Part shown: positions 36,796 to 46,157 of the stretch, in pieces
How the letters are laid out: each line of letters begins with the position of its first letter
How positions within the stretch are numbered: position 1 is the stretch's first letter
Assembly: GCF_000369525.1 (NCBI RefSeq)
Contig: NZ_KB850072.1
Location: 186,001 to 250,000, forward strand
Length of the DNA: 64,000 bases
Direction of reading: 5' to 3'
Source: Acinetobacter higginsii
GTDB taxonomy: Bacteria > Pseudomonadota > Gammaproteobacteria > Pseudomonadales > Moraxellaceae
Translations under genes and position numbers: made by a program
The notes under the pieces: generated by a model
What the model was told of the DNA's origin: nothing
Seen by the model: the letters and a program-made list of their open reading frames with translations, nothing else
Database searches by the model: none

Positions 36796-37506
36796 TCACT
36801 TCTTCTTTTCAACAATGAATGCTGGAATTCGTTCCCCACCGATTACGTTGCCTACATAGCTGTTATTCCCTCTACTGTAGGCCCATAGATAGATCTCTTT
36901 ATCTGTAGGTGAAGTTCGCTCATAAACAGCTTCTTTTCTAGAAAAATAAGCCCAGCCTTTTTGACCGTGCACTCTGCATTTTTCTTGTCTAATTGCAAAT
37001 ATATCTGCAATGGATTGAGGTGAAGTCCCTCTTAGTCCTGTATTGCAGCCATGCAAAACGAGATTAGCATTTGGAGACCAGCGCAATTTCTCTAACTGGG
37101 ATATTTCACTATAGGAAATTGTACCATCCTCTAAAACTTCATTACGAGCGTTTCTGGTGCTCAAAAACTCTAGGCCATCATTACCACCGTCTGTTTTACT
37201 AGAATGGCTAAAAACATGCATTTCCTTGACCTTAGCAACATTCTTATTTATCTCGTCATAGATTTCCTTCCAAACTTTTTTAAAGTCTTGGCCTGACGTA
37301 ACTTGGTACTCTTTAAATACATAGTTATCACCGCAGTTTTTTAGCTTCAGTTGGGATAGCCAGTGATTTGATGCTCGTTGAAAAGCCTTGTCATCGCTCT
37401 TTGAAGGTTTGTAGTAATAAACACATATTAAATATTCTTTTAACTTGATGGGCTGTTTATGTACAGATTCAGCCTTTGTATTGGTTTTGCAGGTTCCTTG
37501 TGTCAC
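36796..37506 (-). CDS. Putative type VI secretion cargo effector with caspase-like (CHAT/clan CD) motifs
   Basis: 236 residues starting at a GTG whose last bases overlap the PAAR stop (GTGA), with GGAGA upstream. Seen: an N-terminal alpha/beta part, a His motif at the end of a hydrophobic strand (EMHVFSHSSKTDGG, about residue 95-108), ISYSEISQLEKLRW, then a hydrophobic strand ending in LVLHGCNTGLRG (about residue 150-160), followed by SIADIFA and VHGQKGWAYFS. The order strand-His...strand-His-Gly-Cys matches the His-Cys dyad layout of caspase-like clan CD peptidases (CHAT, DUF4347 and related). The assignment to an effector comes from the PAAR gene just upstream and the membrane protein just downstream. 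Its biochemical target is unknown. Confidence 0.5.
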   Translation of the reverse strand: MTQGTCKTNTKAESVHKQPIKLKEYLICVYYYKPSKSDDKAFQRASNHWLSQLKLKNCGDNYVFKEYQVTSGQDFKKVWKEIYDEINKNVAKVKEMHVFSHSSKTDGGNDGLEFLSTRNARNEVLEDGTISYSEISQLEKLRWSPNANLVLHGCNTGLRGTSPQSIADIFAIRQEKCRVHGQKGWAYFSRKEAVYERTSPTDKEIYLWAYSRGNNSYVGNVIGGERIPAFIVEKKK

Positions 37507-38018
37507 TCCGGCTCTCCGATAAAAATGTGAATATCTTCAGGTTTGGTCGTATGAAACCTTTCTGTATATCCATTTTCATCTGTGGTTCCTGAAGCTACGA
37601 CACTACCAGTAGAGTCTTTGAGGTGATAGGGGATGTTTGCCAAGGGTTCATTATCATCTCTATCGATCAATTGAACACGCTCATCAAAATTTAATTGATC
37701 AATAATATTCTGAACATTACTTGCTTGCCCTGAGCTAGCACCCGAACCAGAGCCACCAGTTCGCACAGCTAAATCTGAAATCTTCATGTACTTTGCGCCA
37801 CATGTTGCTTGGTCGCCAGCCACAATTAAATTATGGCCATTAACCTGCATAAAACCTCGTTGCGTTGCTATGGCTTTTGAAATCACATTACATTTAGGAC
37901 AATAATGTTTCATTCCCTCTAAATGAGCCGCTTTACCATCTATCAGCCAAAAATCATCTCCTTCAATGATCTTGCCACCGTGGTTAGTAAAACATCCTCT
38001 TGTTATAAATGCTTGCAT
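37503..38018 (-). CDS. PAAR-domain protein (type VI secretion spike tip)
   Basis: The start at 38018 (MQAFITRGCFTNHGG) gives 171 residues; the hydrophobic stretch encoded further upstream is not needed. The first ~95 residues form a PAAR domain: NHGGKIIEGD, FWLIDGKAAHLEG, YCPKC, MQVNGHNLIVAGD, TCGAKYM. These include His and Cys residues suited to the zinc site at the tip. A Gly/Ser linker (GGSGSGASSG) leads to a C-terminal beta-sandwich-like extension (EPLANIPYHLKDSTG, GTTDENGYTERFH) of the kind that links PAAR tips to cargo. It overlaps the effector gene by 4 bp. No other T6SS structural gene is in the window. Confidence 0.8.
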   Translation of the reverse strand: MQAFITRGCFTNHGGKIIEGDDFWLIDGKAAHLEGMKHYCPKCNVISKAIATQRGFMQVNGHNLIVAGDQATCGAKYMKISDLAVRTGGSGSGASSGQASNVQNIIDQLNFDERVQLIDRDDNEPLANIPYHLKDSTGSVVASGTTDENGYTERFHTTKPEDIHIFIGEPE

Positions 38019-38357
38019 ATTATGAATATCCAGGATTATTAAAATAAATAGAAAATTTAAAAATAATTGGATAAAGATTGTCACCTTTATAATTTTTATG
38101 CAAAGCATTGCCCAATTTGTTTATAAATTAGATTTTTTGTGTGTATTTGATGAGTTTAAATATAGTAAATTGGATTATATTGAATTTATTGCGGAAATAT
38201 GAGCTTTCATTAATTGCCTATATTATGTACACATCTATTTACCCATGCTGTGAAAACAAATAGCAACTTATTAAAGATGTGGTTATTTAAAGGCTGATTT
38301 AAAAATAAAATACCTACAACAAGTGATAACAAAATAAATCTTCATATGCAGCGTTGA

Positions 38358-38969
38358 TCAGCCTGCTTTTACTTTACAAAAGGGATCAACGTTTGGATTG
38401 CTATTCCAGATATATTCGGCCTCTTCAGCACAAAGCTGGGCAACTTTTTCACCCTGTGTGTCATGGATGAAGGCAAGGGTCATATCCATACCTGCACTCA
38501 CACCCGATGAAGTATAGAATTTCCCATCAATCACCCAACGGGCTTGGGCTTGCCACAACACTTGGTCATTGAGTTTTTGTACAAATTCAAACGCCATTTT
38601 ATTCGATGTTGCCTTAATGCCATTTAAAAGATCTGTCGCTGCAAGTAATGAGCTGCCAGTACAAATCGTCAGAACATGTCTGCTTTGAGCCGCTAAAGTT
38701 TTGAGTTGGTCAAGAAACTGTTGATTTTTGATTAATTCAAAAGTCACGATACCGCCAGGAACAAGCAGAATACTTTGGTCATTCACGTGCATTTCGCTAA
38801 AGGATTTGGTCTGGATACAAACACCATGTTTATTGGAAACCAGACCGCCATTCAGGCTATAAAACTGGACTTGATAATGTTCGTGCAGCAAGCCAAACAA
38901 TTCAACAGGACCCATAATGTCGAGGGTTTCAAAATCTTCAAATACGATAGCATTCACAGGAATACGCAT
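38358..38969 (-). CDS. DJ-1/PfpI-family protein (isonitrile hydratase-like)
   Basis: 203 residues from the ATG at 38969 (MRIPVNAIVFEDFETLDIMGP); an in-frame ATG at 38999 adds ten residues but lacks a leader. The class I glutamine amidotransferase-like fold shows the acidic residue in ETLDIMGPVEL, PGGIVTFEL, and the nucleophile elbow TICTGSSLLAA with the reactive Cys. A helix with SSGVSAGMDMTLAFI follows, a pattern shared with isonitrile hydratase InhA and with the sensor domains of GlxA-type AraC regulators. There is no C-terminal AraC DNA-binding domain, so it is probably an enzyme. Substrate not known. Confidence 0.75.
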   Translation of the reverse strand: MRIPVNAIVFEDFETLDIMGPVELFGLLHEHYQVQFYSLNGGLVSNKHGVCIQTKSFSEMHVNDQSILLVPGGIVTFELIKNQQFLDQLKTLAAQSRHVLTICTGSSLLAATDLLNGIKATSNKMAFEFVQKLNDQVLWQAQARWVIDGKFYTSSGVSAGMDMTLAFIHDTQGEKVAQLCAEEAEYIWNSNPNVDPFCKVKAG

Positions 38970-39242
38970 GGTTTTTCTCGCTTGTTTAATCTGCGTCATA
39001 CCATAGTGAGCTTCAGATTTTTTATTGTGAATATTCTGTATGGCTTATTTTGAATTATGCTAAATCATTGGACTTTCAGGCTGATCTGTTAGCAAGCGGA
39101 GCGTTGCTTTTGCTTAATTTTAAAGCACTTAGTTGTCTTGAATCAGAAATGCCACGGTGTATCGTAAATTTAGAAAAATCTGTATCTATACTTTATAGAC
39201 CAAATGTTCAAAATAATTGAAAAATAGAGAGAGTGCTGTGAC

Positions 39243-40061
39243 ATGAAGATGTACCAAGTTGATGCTTTTACAAAAGAATTATTTAAAGGAAATCCCGCGG
39301 CTGTGATCGTCGTCGATGAATGGTTAGATGATCGTTTGATGCAGAATATTGCCATGGAAAATAATCTGTCTGAAACGGCTTTTGTGAAAACGATTGATGA
39401 AACCAATTATGAGATTCGTTGGTTTTCTCCACTCAATGAGGTTGCGTTTTGTGGGCATGCGACTTTAGCCAGTGCATTTGTTTTATTTAAGGACTTTACC
39501 AAGGTAGAAACGATCCAGTTCCATGTACGCGATCTGGGTGTTTTTATTGTCAGCCAAGATGCCGATGGCAAAATTAAAATGAATTTCCCGATTCGTAAAG
39601 CAGAGTTAGTTACTGATTATCCTCAAGTATTACGTGAAGGGCTCACCAAGCCATTTAAAGCGGTCTATCGCAATGTCCAAGCCTATATTATTGAATATGA
39701 AACGGTGCAAGATGTATTGGATGAACAACCTGATCTGGAAAAGCTAAAACAACTTGGACAAGTTCGTACAGCGATTACTGCTTCTCAACCCGATGTTGCA
39801 ATTACCGCCAGAGGTGAAGGGCAGTTTGATTGTGTTTCTCGTTATTTTGCACCAGCGATTGGTATTGATGAAGATCCAGTAACAGGTTCAATCCATACTG
39901 CAATCGTTCCACTTTGGGCTGAAAAATTGAATCAGACTCGATTAACAGCCTTTCAGGCATCTAAACGCGGTGGGATTTTAGAATGTGTCATTGCATCTGA
40001 AGATCGTATTGAAATTTCAGGCTATGCCAAATTGTATATGCAAGCCGAACTGACAATCTGA
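39243..40061 (+). CDS. PhzF-family isomerase
   Basis: 272 residues. The N-terminus VDAFTKELFKGNPAAV, the catalytic-Glu region NLSETAFV (about residue 45), WFSPLNEVAFCGHATLASA and the C-terminal EDPVTGSIHTA are the hallmark PhzF motifs in both halves of the pseudo-symmetric diaminopimelate-epimerase fold. By family knowledge these are isomerases/epimerases of unknown substrate outside phenazine producers. No phenazine genes are nearby, so a biosynthetic role is not implied. Monocistronic, with a strong terminator. Confidence 0.9.
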   Translation: MKMYQVDAFTKELFKGNPAAVIVVDEWLDDRLMQNIAMENNLSETAFVKTIDETNYEIRWFSPLNEVAFCGHATLASAFVLFKDFTKVETIQFHVRDLGVFIVSQDADGKIKMNFPIRKAELVTDYPQVLREGLTKPFKAVYRNVQAYIIEYETVQDVLDEQPDLEKLKQLGQVRTAITASQPDVAITARGEGQFDCVSRYFAPAIGIDEDPVTGSIHTAIVPLWAEKLNQTRLTAFQASKRGGILECVIASEDRIEISGYAKLYMQAELTI

Positions 40062-40092
40062 TTTTTAGCTTAAACTGTGCAAAAATAAAGAT

Positions 40093-40120
40093 AAAAGCTG
40101 TTTAAATAAACAGCTTTTTT
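40093..40120 (+). terminator. Terminator after the PhzF-family gene
   Basis: AAAAGCTGTTT pairs with AAACAGCTTTT around AAAT and is followed by T residues. Confidence 0.88.
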
Positions 40121-40205
40121 CAAAACATAACTATTAAAAATGCGAATCGTTCTCTACTATAGCTTGACGTTTTTATTTAAATCACCAAAAACACTTGGAT
40201 AAATT

Positions 40206-42974
40206 ATGTTAATGCGGTTTAAGCAACTTACTCTCTCTCTTTGTTTGATTGGGTTGAGTGCAACGTCTTGGTCTCAGACGGTACTCGTAAAAAGTGAAAA
40301 AAATATCGAAGAATATAAATTAGATAACGGTTTCAGAGTTATTCTTGCGCCAAACGATAAAGAAAATAAAGTCTATGTAAATACGGTTTATTTAACAGGT
40401 TCTTTGAATGATCCTAAGGGTAAAGGCGGACTTGCACATCTATTAGAACATTTGGCCTTTAAAGGCACTCAAAATGTGAAGGGCGATGAGTTTCAACGTC
40501 GTCTAGACCAATATACGTTGATGACCAACGCCAGCACAGATTATTATGCGACTAAATATTTAAATATTGTTCGTCCTGAAAAAAATGCACTCAATGAAAT
40601 CCTATACCTTGAATCAGAGCGTATGGATAAATTGGTGCTACAAGAAAAATTTGTTCCTTCTGAAATTGAAATCGTAAAACGTGAACGAGAAATCCGTATG
40701 GATCAGCCGTTTGCTGTACTGATGGATCAAATGTGGAAAGCGGCTTATGGCAATCAATATTTAGGTCGTTTACCAATTGGCGATTTACCTGAATTAAAGT
40801 CGATTCAACTGAATGAATTGAACCAGTTCTATAGAACTTGGTATGCGCCAAATAATGCAGTGATGGTGATTTCAGGTAAATTTGATAAGACTGAGGTCTT
40901 ATCTAAAATTGATCAGTATTTTAGTCCAATTCCAGCACGTCCAGTACCTGCGCAAGTTCAAGTGCCTGTTCTCGATTCAAGTAAAATTGAACAGCGTCAG
41001 TTTACGGTACAAAAGGGTAGTGATTTAGCTAAATTCCATGTCTATATGAATGGAAAAAATACCCCATTACAACCGACTTTAGCACTTGCGCCAGCGTTAT
41101 ATACCATGCAGCCAAGTGGTACTTTGTATAAGAGTATGGTAGAAACGGGAATCAGCACTGCAGTGCAATCAACAACATGGTTAGATCAAGACTTTAACGT
41201 GGTCTTTATGGGCGCAATTTATGCCCCAAATCATGATGCGAAAAAGGTTGATGACGCATTAAAAACAGGTGTTGAAAATAGCCAGCCATTCACCGAGGCT
41301 GAATTACAGCGGATTAAAAATATTACGCAAAATACCGCAGATACCATTGCCAATGACGCTGTCGCTTTAGGTTCACGCCTGAGCGATTACGCAGTTTCAT
41401 CACATGGTCAATGGGATCAATATTTTAAGGACTTACAAGCCGTTCAAGACTTAAAGCTGAATGATGCGAATAAAACCTTAAAAGAATTTTTAGTCTCTTC
41501 ACATCGTATTTCAGGCGATATTTTACCGACGCCTGAAGATCAAAAGAAAGCGATGACCATGAAAGCTGAAGAGAAGCCAAAAACTTTAGATCAAAGCGAT
41601 GAAAAGCCTGAGCCATTAAAAGATGCAAATGTTTATAAGCAGGAAGTGACCCAATTTATGGCACAGTCTGCTCAGCAATTGCAAAAAAATGAGCAGAAAA
41701 TTCAACGTGGTGAATTAAAGAATGGTATTCGCTATGCACTCTTCCCAACGCCTACACGTGATGATAAAACTTATGCCACGATTAGCTTGGATTTTGGTGA
41801 TGAAAAAGCATTATTTGGTAAAGGGGTTACTTTAGATTTAGCCAGCTATTTAATGCTACGTGGTTCTGAAAAGCATACTTTGCAGGAAATTACTGATAAG
41901 GCGATTGCGGCTAGTGGTGGCGCATCGGTCAGTTCAAATGGCAATGGTTTTACCATCGTTGTTCAAGCGAAGAAAGACAAGTTCGAAGACTTCTTTAACT
42001 TTATTGTTGATGTCCTTAAGCAGCCAAAATTCTCGCAAACTGAGTTTGATCTAGCAAAAAATCAAAGTCTGTCTGTATTGGATCGCCCATATACGGAACC
42101 CGCGGTTGTATCATCGATGACCCTGTCTAAGATTCTGGAAATCTATCAACCAGGCGATATCCGTTATCACTTTGAACCAGAACTTGCGAAGAAACAGATT
42201 AGTGAAGTAACCCAGCCGCAAGTGAAACAATTCTATGATCAGTTCTTTGTGACAGACCATGCTCAAATTGCTGTGACGGGTGACTTTGATGCCAAGAAAA
42301 TGCAGAAAACTTTGCAAAAAGCCTTTGGTTCTTGGAAAGCGAAGCAGCCTTTCACTAAAGTAACAGGTCAATATACGGTGTATAAAGCACAGAAAGTGCA
42401 TGCTTTATCGGAACAACGTGAGTTCGGCAGTTATCAAAGTGTATTGGCATTGCCTGTGGGTTCATACCATAAAGATGCACCTGCATTGATTATTCTTAGC
42501 CATATCTTGGGTAACTCGCAATTGTCATCACGATTAGCACAGGAGCTACGTGAGAAAAATGCGTTGGTGTATGGCTTTGGCAGTGGCTTAGATCTTGATC
42601 CAGATATTGATGATGGTACTTTAAGCATTACTGCAAATTATACCTCTGGCCGTTCTGAGCAAGTTTCACAATCGGTACACAAGGTATTGAATGAGTTGCT
42701 GAGCAAAGGCGTGACTGAGCAGGAAGTGGAAGCAGCCAAAGCAGATATCATGAAAAAACGTGTGACGGCTTTGGAAGACGAGCGCAATATTCATGGCATG
42801 TTGACGGGCCAGTTAGAGCGTAACAAAACGCTGTTGGATCGCGCAGAGCGCGATCAGGAGCTTGCGAAATTGACCAAAGAGGATGTCAATGCGGCCATCA
42901 AAAAATACATCAAACTGGACCAGTTTGTAGAAGTCATGGCAGATCAATATGGTCAAGCACAAGACTTGAAATAA
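40206..42974 (+). CDS. M16 family zinc peptidase (two-repeat, exported)
   Basis: 922 residues (an ATG two codons later at 40212 is equally possible). Signal peptide LTLSLCLIGLSATSWS. The inverted zinc motif HxxEH is seen as HLLEHLAFKGT (about residue 77), with the downstream Glu in LYLESERMDKL. A second M16 half starts near residue 500 (GIRYALFPTPTRDDKTY) and has the degenerate equivalent RGSEKHTL without HxxEH, as normal for two-domain pitrilysin/PqqL-like enzymes. A charged linker (EEKPKTLDQSDEKPEP) separates the halves. Likely a periplasmic oligopeptidase. Confidence 0.9.
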   Translation: MLMRFKQLTLSLCLIGLSATSWSQTVLVKSEKNIEEYKLDNGFRVILAPNDKENKVYVNTVYLTGSLNDPKGKGGLAHLLEHLAFKGTQNVKGDEFQRRLDQYTLMTNASTDYYATKYLNIVRPEKNALNEILYLESERMDKLVLQEKFVPSEIEIVKREREIRMDQPFAVLMDQMWKAAYGNQYLGRLPIGDLPELKSIQLNELNQFYRTWYAPNNAVMVISGKFDKTEVLSKIDQYFSPIPARPVPAQVQVPVLDSSKIEQRQFTVQKGSDLAKFHVYMNGKNTPLQPTLALAPALYTMQPSGTLYKSMVETGISTAVQSTTWLDQDFNVVFMGAIYAPNHDAKKVDDALKTGVENSQPFTEAELQRIKNITQNTADTIANDAVALGSRLSDYAVSSHGQWDQYFKDLQAVQDLKLNDANKTLKEFLVSSHRISGDILPTPEDQKKAMTMKAEEKPKTLDQSDEKPEPLKDANVYKQEVTQFMAQSAQQLQKNEQKIQRGELKNGIRYALFPTPTRDDKTYATISLDFGDEKALFGKGVTLDLASYLMLRGSEKHTLQEITDKAIAASGGASVSSNGNGFTIVVQAKKDKFEDFFNFIVDVLKQPKFSQTEFDLAKNQSLSVLDRPYTEPAVVSSMTLSKILEIYQPGDIRYHFEPELAKKQISEVTQPQVKQFYDQFFVTDHAQIAVTGDFDAKKMQKTLQKAFGSWKAKQPFTKVTGQYTVYKAQKVHALSEQREFGSYQSVLALPVGSYHKDAPALIILSHILGNSQLSSRLAQELREKNALVYGFGSGLDLDPDIDDGTLSITANYTSGRSEQVSQSVHKVLNELLSKGVTEQEVEAAKADIMKKRVTALEDERNIHGMLTGQLERNKTLLDRAERDQELAKLTKEDVNAAIKKYIKLDQFVEVMADQYGQAQDLK

Positions 42975-42987
42975 GCAATCAAAAATA

Positions 42988-43016
42988 AAGCCACCGATCT
43001 GGTGGCTTTATTTTTG
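42988..43016. terminator. Bidirectional terminator between M16 peptidase and DUF3144 genes
   Basis: AAAGCCACC pairs with GGTGGCTTT around a short loop (GATCT), followed by ATTTTT, between convergent stops at 42974 and 43026. Confidence 0.85.
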
Positions 43017-43025
43017 CATCAAAGA

Positions 43026-43409
43026 TTAATGATCATGTTTGTGGGTATGAAAATCTTCGTTCTTACGGAATCGTAAGTAGTTTTCAAACTGTTCACAATA
43101 TTCGTCAAAATTATCTTCTAACATCATTTGGAATTGTTGCAGTAGATAAGACATGACTTGTTCTTTGGCATCACGCATTTCATTGCCATCTTTAAAGTTA
43201 TTGGCTGCGACCCATGTATTAAAACGGGCAGTAGCAAATAACATGGCTGCACTTACTTGGCCACGTAACTCTTCTGGCTTGGCTTGCTGACCTTTGGGTG
43301 GTCGGCAGAAATCATTGGCAAGTTTAATAAATTCATCTGCACGCTCAAAAAACACCGCATTTAAAGCTTCTTCATCCGTCACATCGGTGGCGTTAATTTT
43401 TTGAGACAT
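43026..43409 (-). CDS. DUF3144-family small acidic protein
   Basis: The start at 43409 (MSQKINATDVTDEEA, preceded by GGAA) gives 127 residues. Helical and acidic, with FFERADEFIKLANDFC and VSAAMLFATARFN in the order I associate with DUF3144, and a His-rich end (DFHTHKHDH). No catalytic motif is visible. Function unknown; the His tail may bind metal. The open frame extends upstream to 43538 but would overlap the divergent gene at 43515. Confidence 0.75.
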   Translation of the reverse strand: MSQKINATDVTDEEALNAVFFERADEFIKLANDFCRPPKGQQAKPEELRGQVSAAMLFATARFNTWVAANNFKDGNEMRDAKEQVMSYLLQQFQMMLEDNFDEYCEQFENYLRFRKNEDFHTHKHDH

Positions 43410-43514
43410 GATATTTTCCAGCGACAAGTTAAGACACCTCATTATAGACAAAGCCTTGCCGAAACTAAACCTTTGCCTTAATCTAAAATAGCCTAAGCAA
43501 TTAGAATAATCACT

Positions 43515-44147
43515 ATGCAAGATGCAATCGCGATTCAAAGCTTAAAAACAGATATAGCCTTACTGCGCCAACATATTTATCCACCTCAGTATTTGGAAAA
43601 TGTTGAAGGCTTGCCGATTTATTATGGGCTGCAACAAGATGTAGATGAGTATTATCGACAATGGCAACCCTTGATTGAACGGGCACAACAGTTATGCCAG
43701 CCTTTTATGGAAGATGAAGTGGTGGATGCAATTCATTTACCAAGTCATTTAAATCTGCCGCTATTTTTCTTGCATGTCGATCGGATTCGGATTAATAAAA
43801 CACGCGCTAAAGAATCTAAAACTTTTCGTGGTGTCGCTGCCTTGTTAGAAAAATGTGGGCAGTTTGAGACGGATCAGATTTTTGCAATGCAGGAATGGTT
43901 GGGCAGTGACGATACAGCTGCTTTGGTGGCGCATCGTGAGTTTATTGATTTACGAACTTATGTTTTCCAACACGGACAAAATGACTATACCCGTACGCGG
44001 TTTTATATGAATGGGGTGATTCTCAGTGTTGAACCGCATTTTAAATTAGTCGATGCACGGGATAAGCCACGTAAGCAGCGTAATGATAGTTATAGTGATC
44101 CGATTGCGGATAATGGAACGTGGAAGATTTTTGGGAAGTATCGGTAA
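43515..44147 (+). CDS. Conserved hypothetical protein
   Basis: 210 residues, no signal peptide or TM helix. Mixed alpha/beta composition rich in Gln, Tyr and Arg (PPQYLENVEGLPIYYGLQQDVDEYYRQW, split by helices). A basic C-terminal tail (ARDKPRKQRNDSYSDP) ends WKIFGKYR. I recognise no family or motif. It is divergent from the DUF3144 gene across 105 bp and followed by a structured repeat region. Codon use resembles its neighbours, so it is probably a real housekeeping-type gene. Confidence 0.7.
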   Translation: MQDAIAIQSLKTDIALLRQHIYPPQYLENVEGLPIYYGLQQDVDEYYRQWQPLIERAQQLCQPFMEDEVVDAIHLPSHLNLPLFFLHVDRIRINKTRAKESKTFRGVAALLEKCGQFETDQIFAMQEWLGSDDTAALVAHREFIDLRTYVFQHGQNDYTRTRFYMNGVILSVEPHFKLVDARDKPRKQRNDSYSDPIADNGTWKIFGKYR

Positions 44148-44252
44148 ATGATTTAATTGGAATAAATAGTTTAGCACTCTAATTTTCATTAAAAAATAAT
44201 AGCACAGCCACAAGAGCTGTATAAAGTTTGGATGTTTTCGCGTAGGCGATTT

Positions 44253-44415
44253 CCTACTTTGTTTTCGGACAAAGTAGGCAAAACCTGAGGTGCGAATCGC
44301 AAAGATTAATAATCTTTGTCGTACCGCAAGGCGAAAGCTATGCTTGAGTATAGACTACGCACTTCGCTTGTCTTGCACTAAGTCAAAGCTTTAGTCGCTT
44401 TGACTTGCTCAGGTT
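44253..44415. repeat. Structured intergenic repeat element, copy A
   Basis: Within a 375-bp gene-free stretch (44148-44522). It contains CCTACTTTGT with ACAAAGTAGG (10-bp stem, 44253-44278), AAAGATT with AATCTTT (44301-44317) and GTCAAAGC with GCTTTGAC (44382-44404). Outer arms AACCTGAG (44282-44289) and CTCAGGTT (44408-44415) enclose the last two. The 59-bp core 44298-44356 has a clear relative at 48835-48893. No open frame of note. It is either a dispersed repeat (REP/MITE remnant) or a structured RNA. Confidence 0.65.
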
Positions 44416-44522
44416 GCTGATGACGTTTCCGAGTATCCGCTTTTTGTAGGACTTAGATTATTTGTGGCGGTATTCATGCCGCCAAGCACGATAGCGATTT
44501 AAGGAAATTTGTTTTGGTGGAG

Positions 44523-45980
44523 CTATCGCTTCTCATCCCAAAAAGCATCCTGAGCAGATAGGGTTTGAAGCTTTTTATCCGCTTTTTTGGCCACATGTGG
44601 TTGCTGAGCCTTAACCCAACCTAATGCAAATAAAAACTGCGGGTGTTCAGCAGTTTGTTGCTCAAAGATTTGCTCAGCAACAAACAGGTCATTATAAAAC
44701 CCTAAATATTCCTGAATTGGCTGTAACTTATTTAAGAATTGTTGAACCTCTTTTTCAGGATAAATCTCTGCAATAAAGTCGATGCAATAACGCAATTGTT
44801 TGACACGCTTACGAGTACGATGTTGTTGCTCAACTTCTAAAGTTGAAAACTGAGCTGCATCTTTTAGAATCTGTTGGTAAAGCTTGGTTAAGCTTTTAGC
44901 TGCTTGTTTAGAAAGTTTAGACTTAGACTCATGCTCACTATAGGTGAAGCTGAGTAATGCTAAAAATAGCTGTGTGGTTTTAGTGTGACTTAATAACTGA
45001 GAAACACTGCTGTCAACATTTTCAGGGAATGGGAAATCAAAATCACAGACTTCTTTTACTAAAGGAATAATAGAATCTTGAATCGCATCATTATCGCGTG
45101 ATTGACCTAATGCTCTAAAAATATCTGCTAACTGACTTTCCCAAGTGGGATCAATTTGCGCAGACCAGTTAGAAAAATGCTTTAAAGCAGAACGTAAACG
45201 ACGTAAACCAACACGAGCTTGGTGAATATGATCCGCTTCGGCTACACCGTCAGCAATTGCTGCTGCATTGGGTAAGATATGATTAAGCGTATTTTCGATA
45301 ATCAGTTTGATTGCTTGTTCAGCACTAACATTTTTCTCTAGGCTTAGTGATTTCGCTTTGGTGGCAGGGGATACCGTTTTGCCAATAGCCAATAAATTAC
45401 CACGTTCAGCCTTACTGCGCACATCGAGCCAGAGTTGATATTTATCTACCCACGTTTTGGCAAAATTAATTAGAGACTGTGCTGATCCTTGTTTTAATTC
45501 AAATTCAACTTCGCAGATTTTGGCTTGATCGGTTGGAGTACGGATTTCGCCATCGTCTAAGCAGACTTCAATTTGAGCCCCCTCAAACTCGAATACATGG
45601 AAAGTACGCTGTACGTCAGTTTGAAATTGCAACTGTAGTTCAGCAGGCTCTTCACCTAAAACATCGCGGAGTACGGTTTGGACGGTTTGATTATGTTTGT
45701 ATAAAGATAAATCTAGTTCAGGTTCTTCAGCACATTTGCCTAAATAAATATCTTCTTCGATGCGTTGTAAATGGTTTTTACTGGCAGCTTTAAAGGTTTG
45801 CACCCAATGTTCACCTTCTTGACGCAGACGAATCGCAACATAATTTTTTGCCAGTAAACGGTCAGCGGTATCATAGTATTTTGCTTGTAGCTGAATTTTT
45901 TGTGCTTTCTGTTTGCTTAAAACTTGTAACACACTTTTTTTCTTAGATTCAGGGAGTTGAAATTTTAGCTCTATTTCCAT
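44523..45980 (-). CDS. CYTH-CHAD protein (inorganic triphosphatase, YgiF-like)
   Basis: The start at 45980 (MEIELKFQLPES) gives 485 residues. The N-terminal CYTH domain (about 1-200) begins with the E-x-E-x-K motif (EIELKF) and continues with YYDTADRLLAKNYVAIRLRQEG and VEFELKQGS, residues that line the triphosphate tunnel. The C-terminal CHAD domain (about 225-485) is helical and His/Arg-rich (HQARVGLRRLRSALKHF, RTRKRVKQLRYCIDFIAEIY), a polyphosphate-binding module. E. coli YgiF has the same order and hydrolyses inorganic triphosphate. Monocistronic. Confidence 0.9.
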   Translation of the reverse strand: MEIELKFQLPESKKKSVLQVLSKQKAQKIQLQAKYYDTADRLLAKNYVAIRLRQEGEHWVQTFKAASKNHLQRIEEDIYLGKCAEEPELDLSLYKHNQTVQTVLRDVLGEEPAELQLQFQTDVQRTFHVFEFEGAQIEVCLDDGEIRTPTDQAKICEVEFELKQGSAQSLINFAKTWVDKYQLWLDVRSKAERGNLLAIGKTVSPATKAKSLSLEKNVSAEQAIKLIIENTLNHILPNAAAIADGVAEADHIHQARVGLRRLRSALKHFSNWSAQIDPTWESQLADIFRALGQSRDNDAIQDSIIPLVKEVCDFDFPFPENVDSSVSQLLSHTKTTQLFLALLSFTYSEHESKSKLSKQAAKSLTKLYQQILKDAAQFSTLEVEQQHRTRKRVKQLRYCIDFIAEIYPEKEVQQFLNKLQPIQEYLGFYNDLFVAEQIFEQQTAEHPQFLFALGWVKAQQPHVAKKADKKLQTLSAQDAFWDEKR

Positions 45981-46157
45981 GATGTTATGACTCCTGACCA
46001 CCGAGAATGATATAGACAAAACTTAGTATAACTTGTTGATCTCAAAAATCATTGTAAAGTTGTTTTAAGCTTGGAAAGGATGGCACGCAATGACTTTATT
46101 TTGTACAGAAAATGCATTAACGTGTGGAGAGTCTTGCACGATTAGGATGATCTAAAA

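Noticed and set aside
36477..38018. A complete type VI secretion locus
   Set aside because: Only a PAAR tip and two cargo-like genes are present; no Hcp, VgrG, sheath, baseplate or ClpV genes are in the window.
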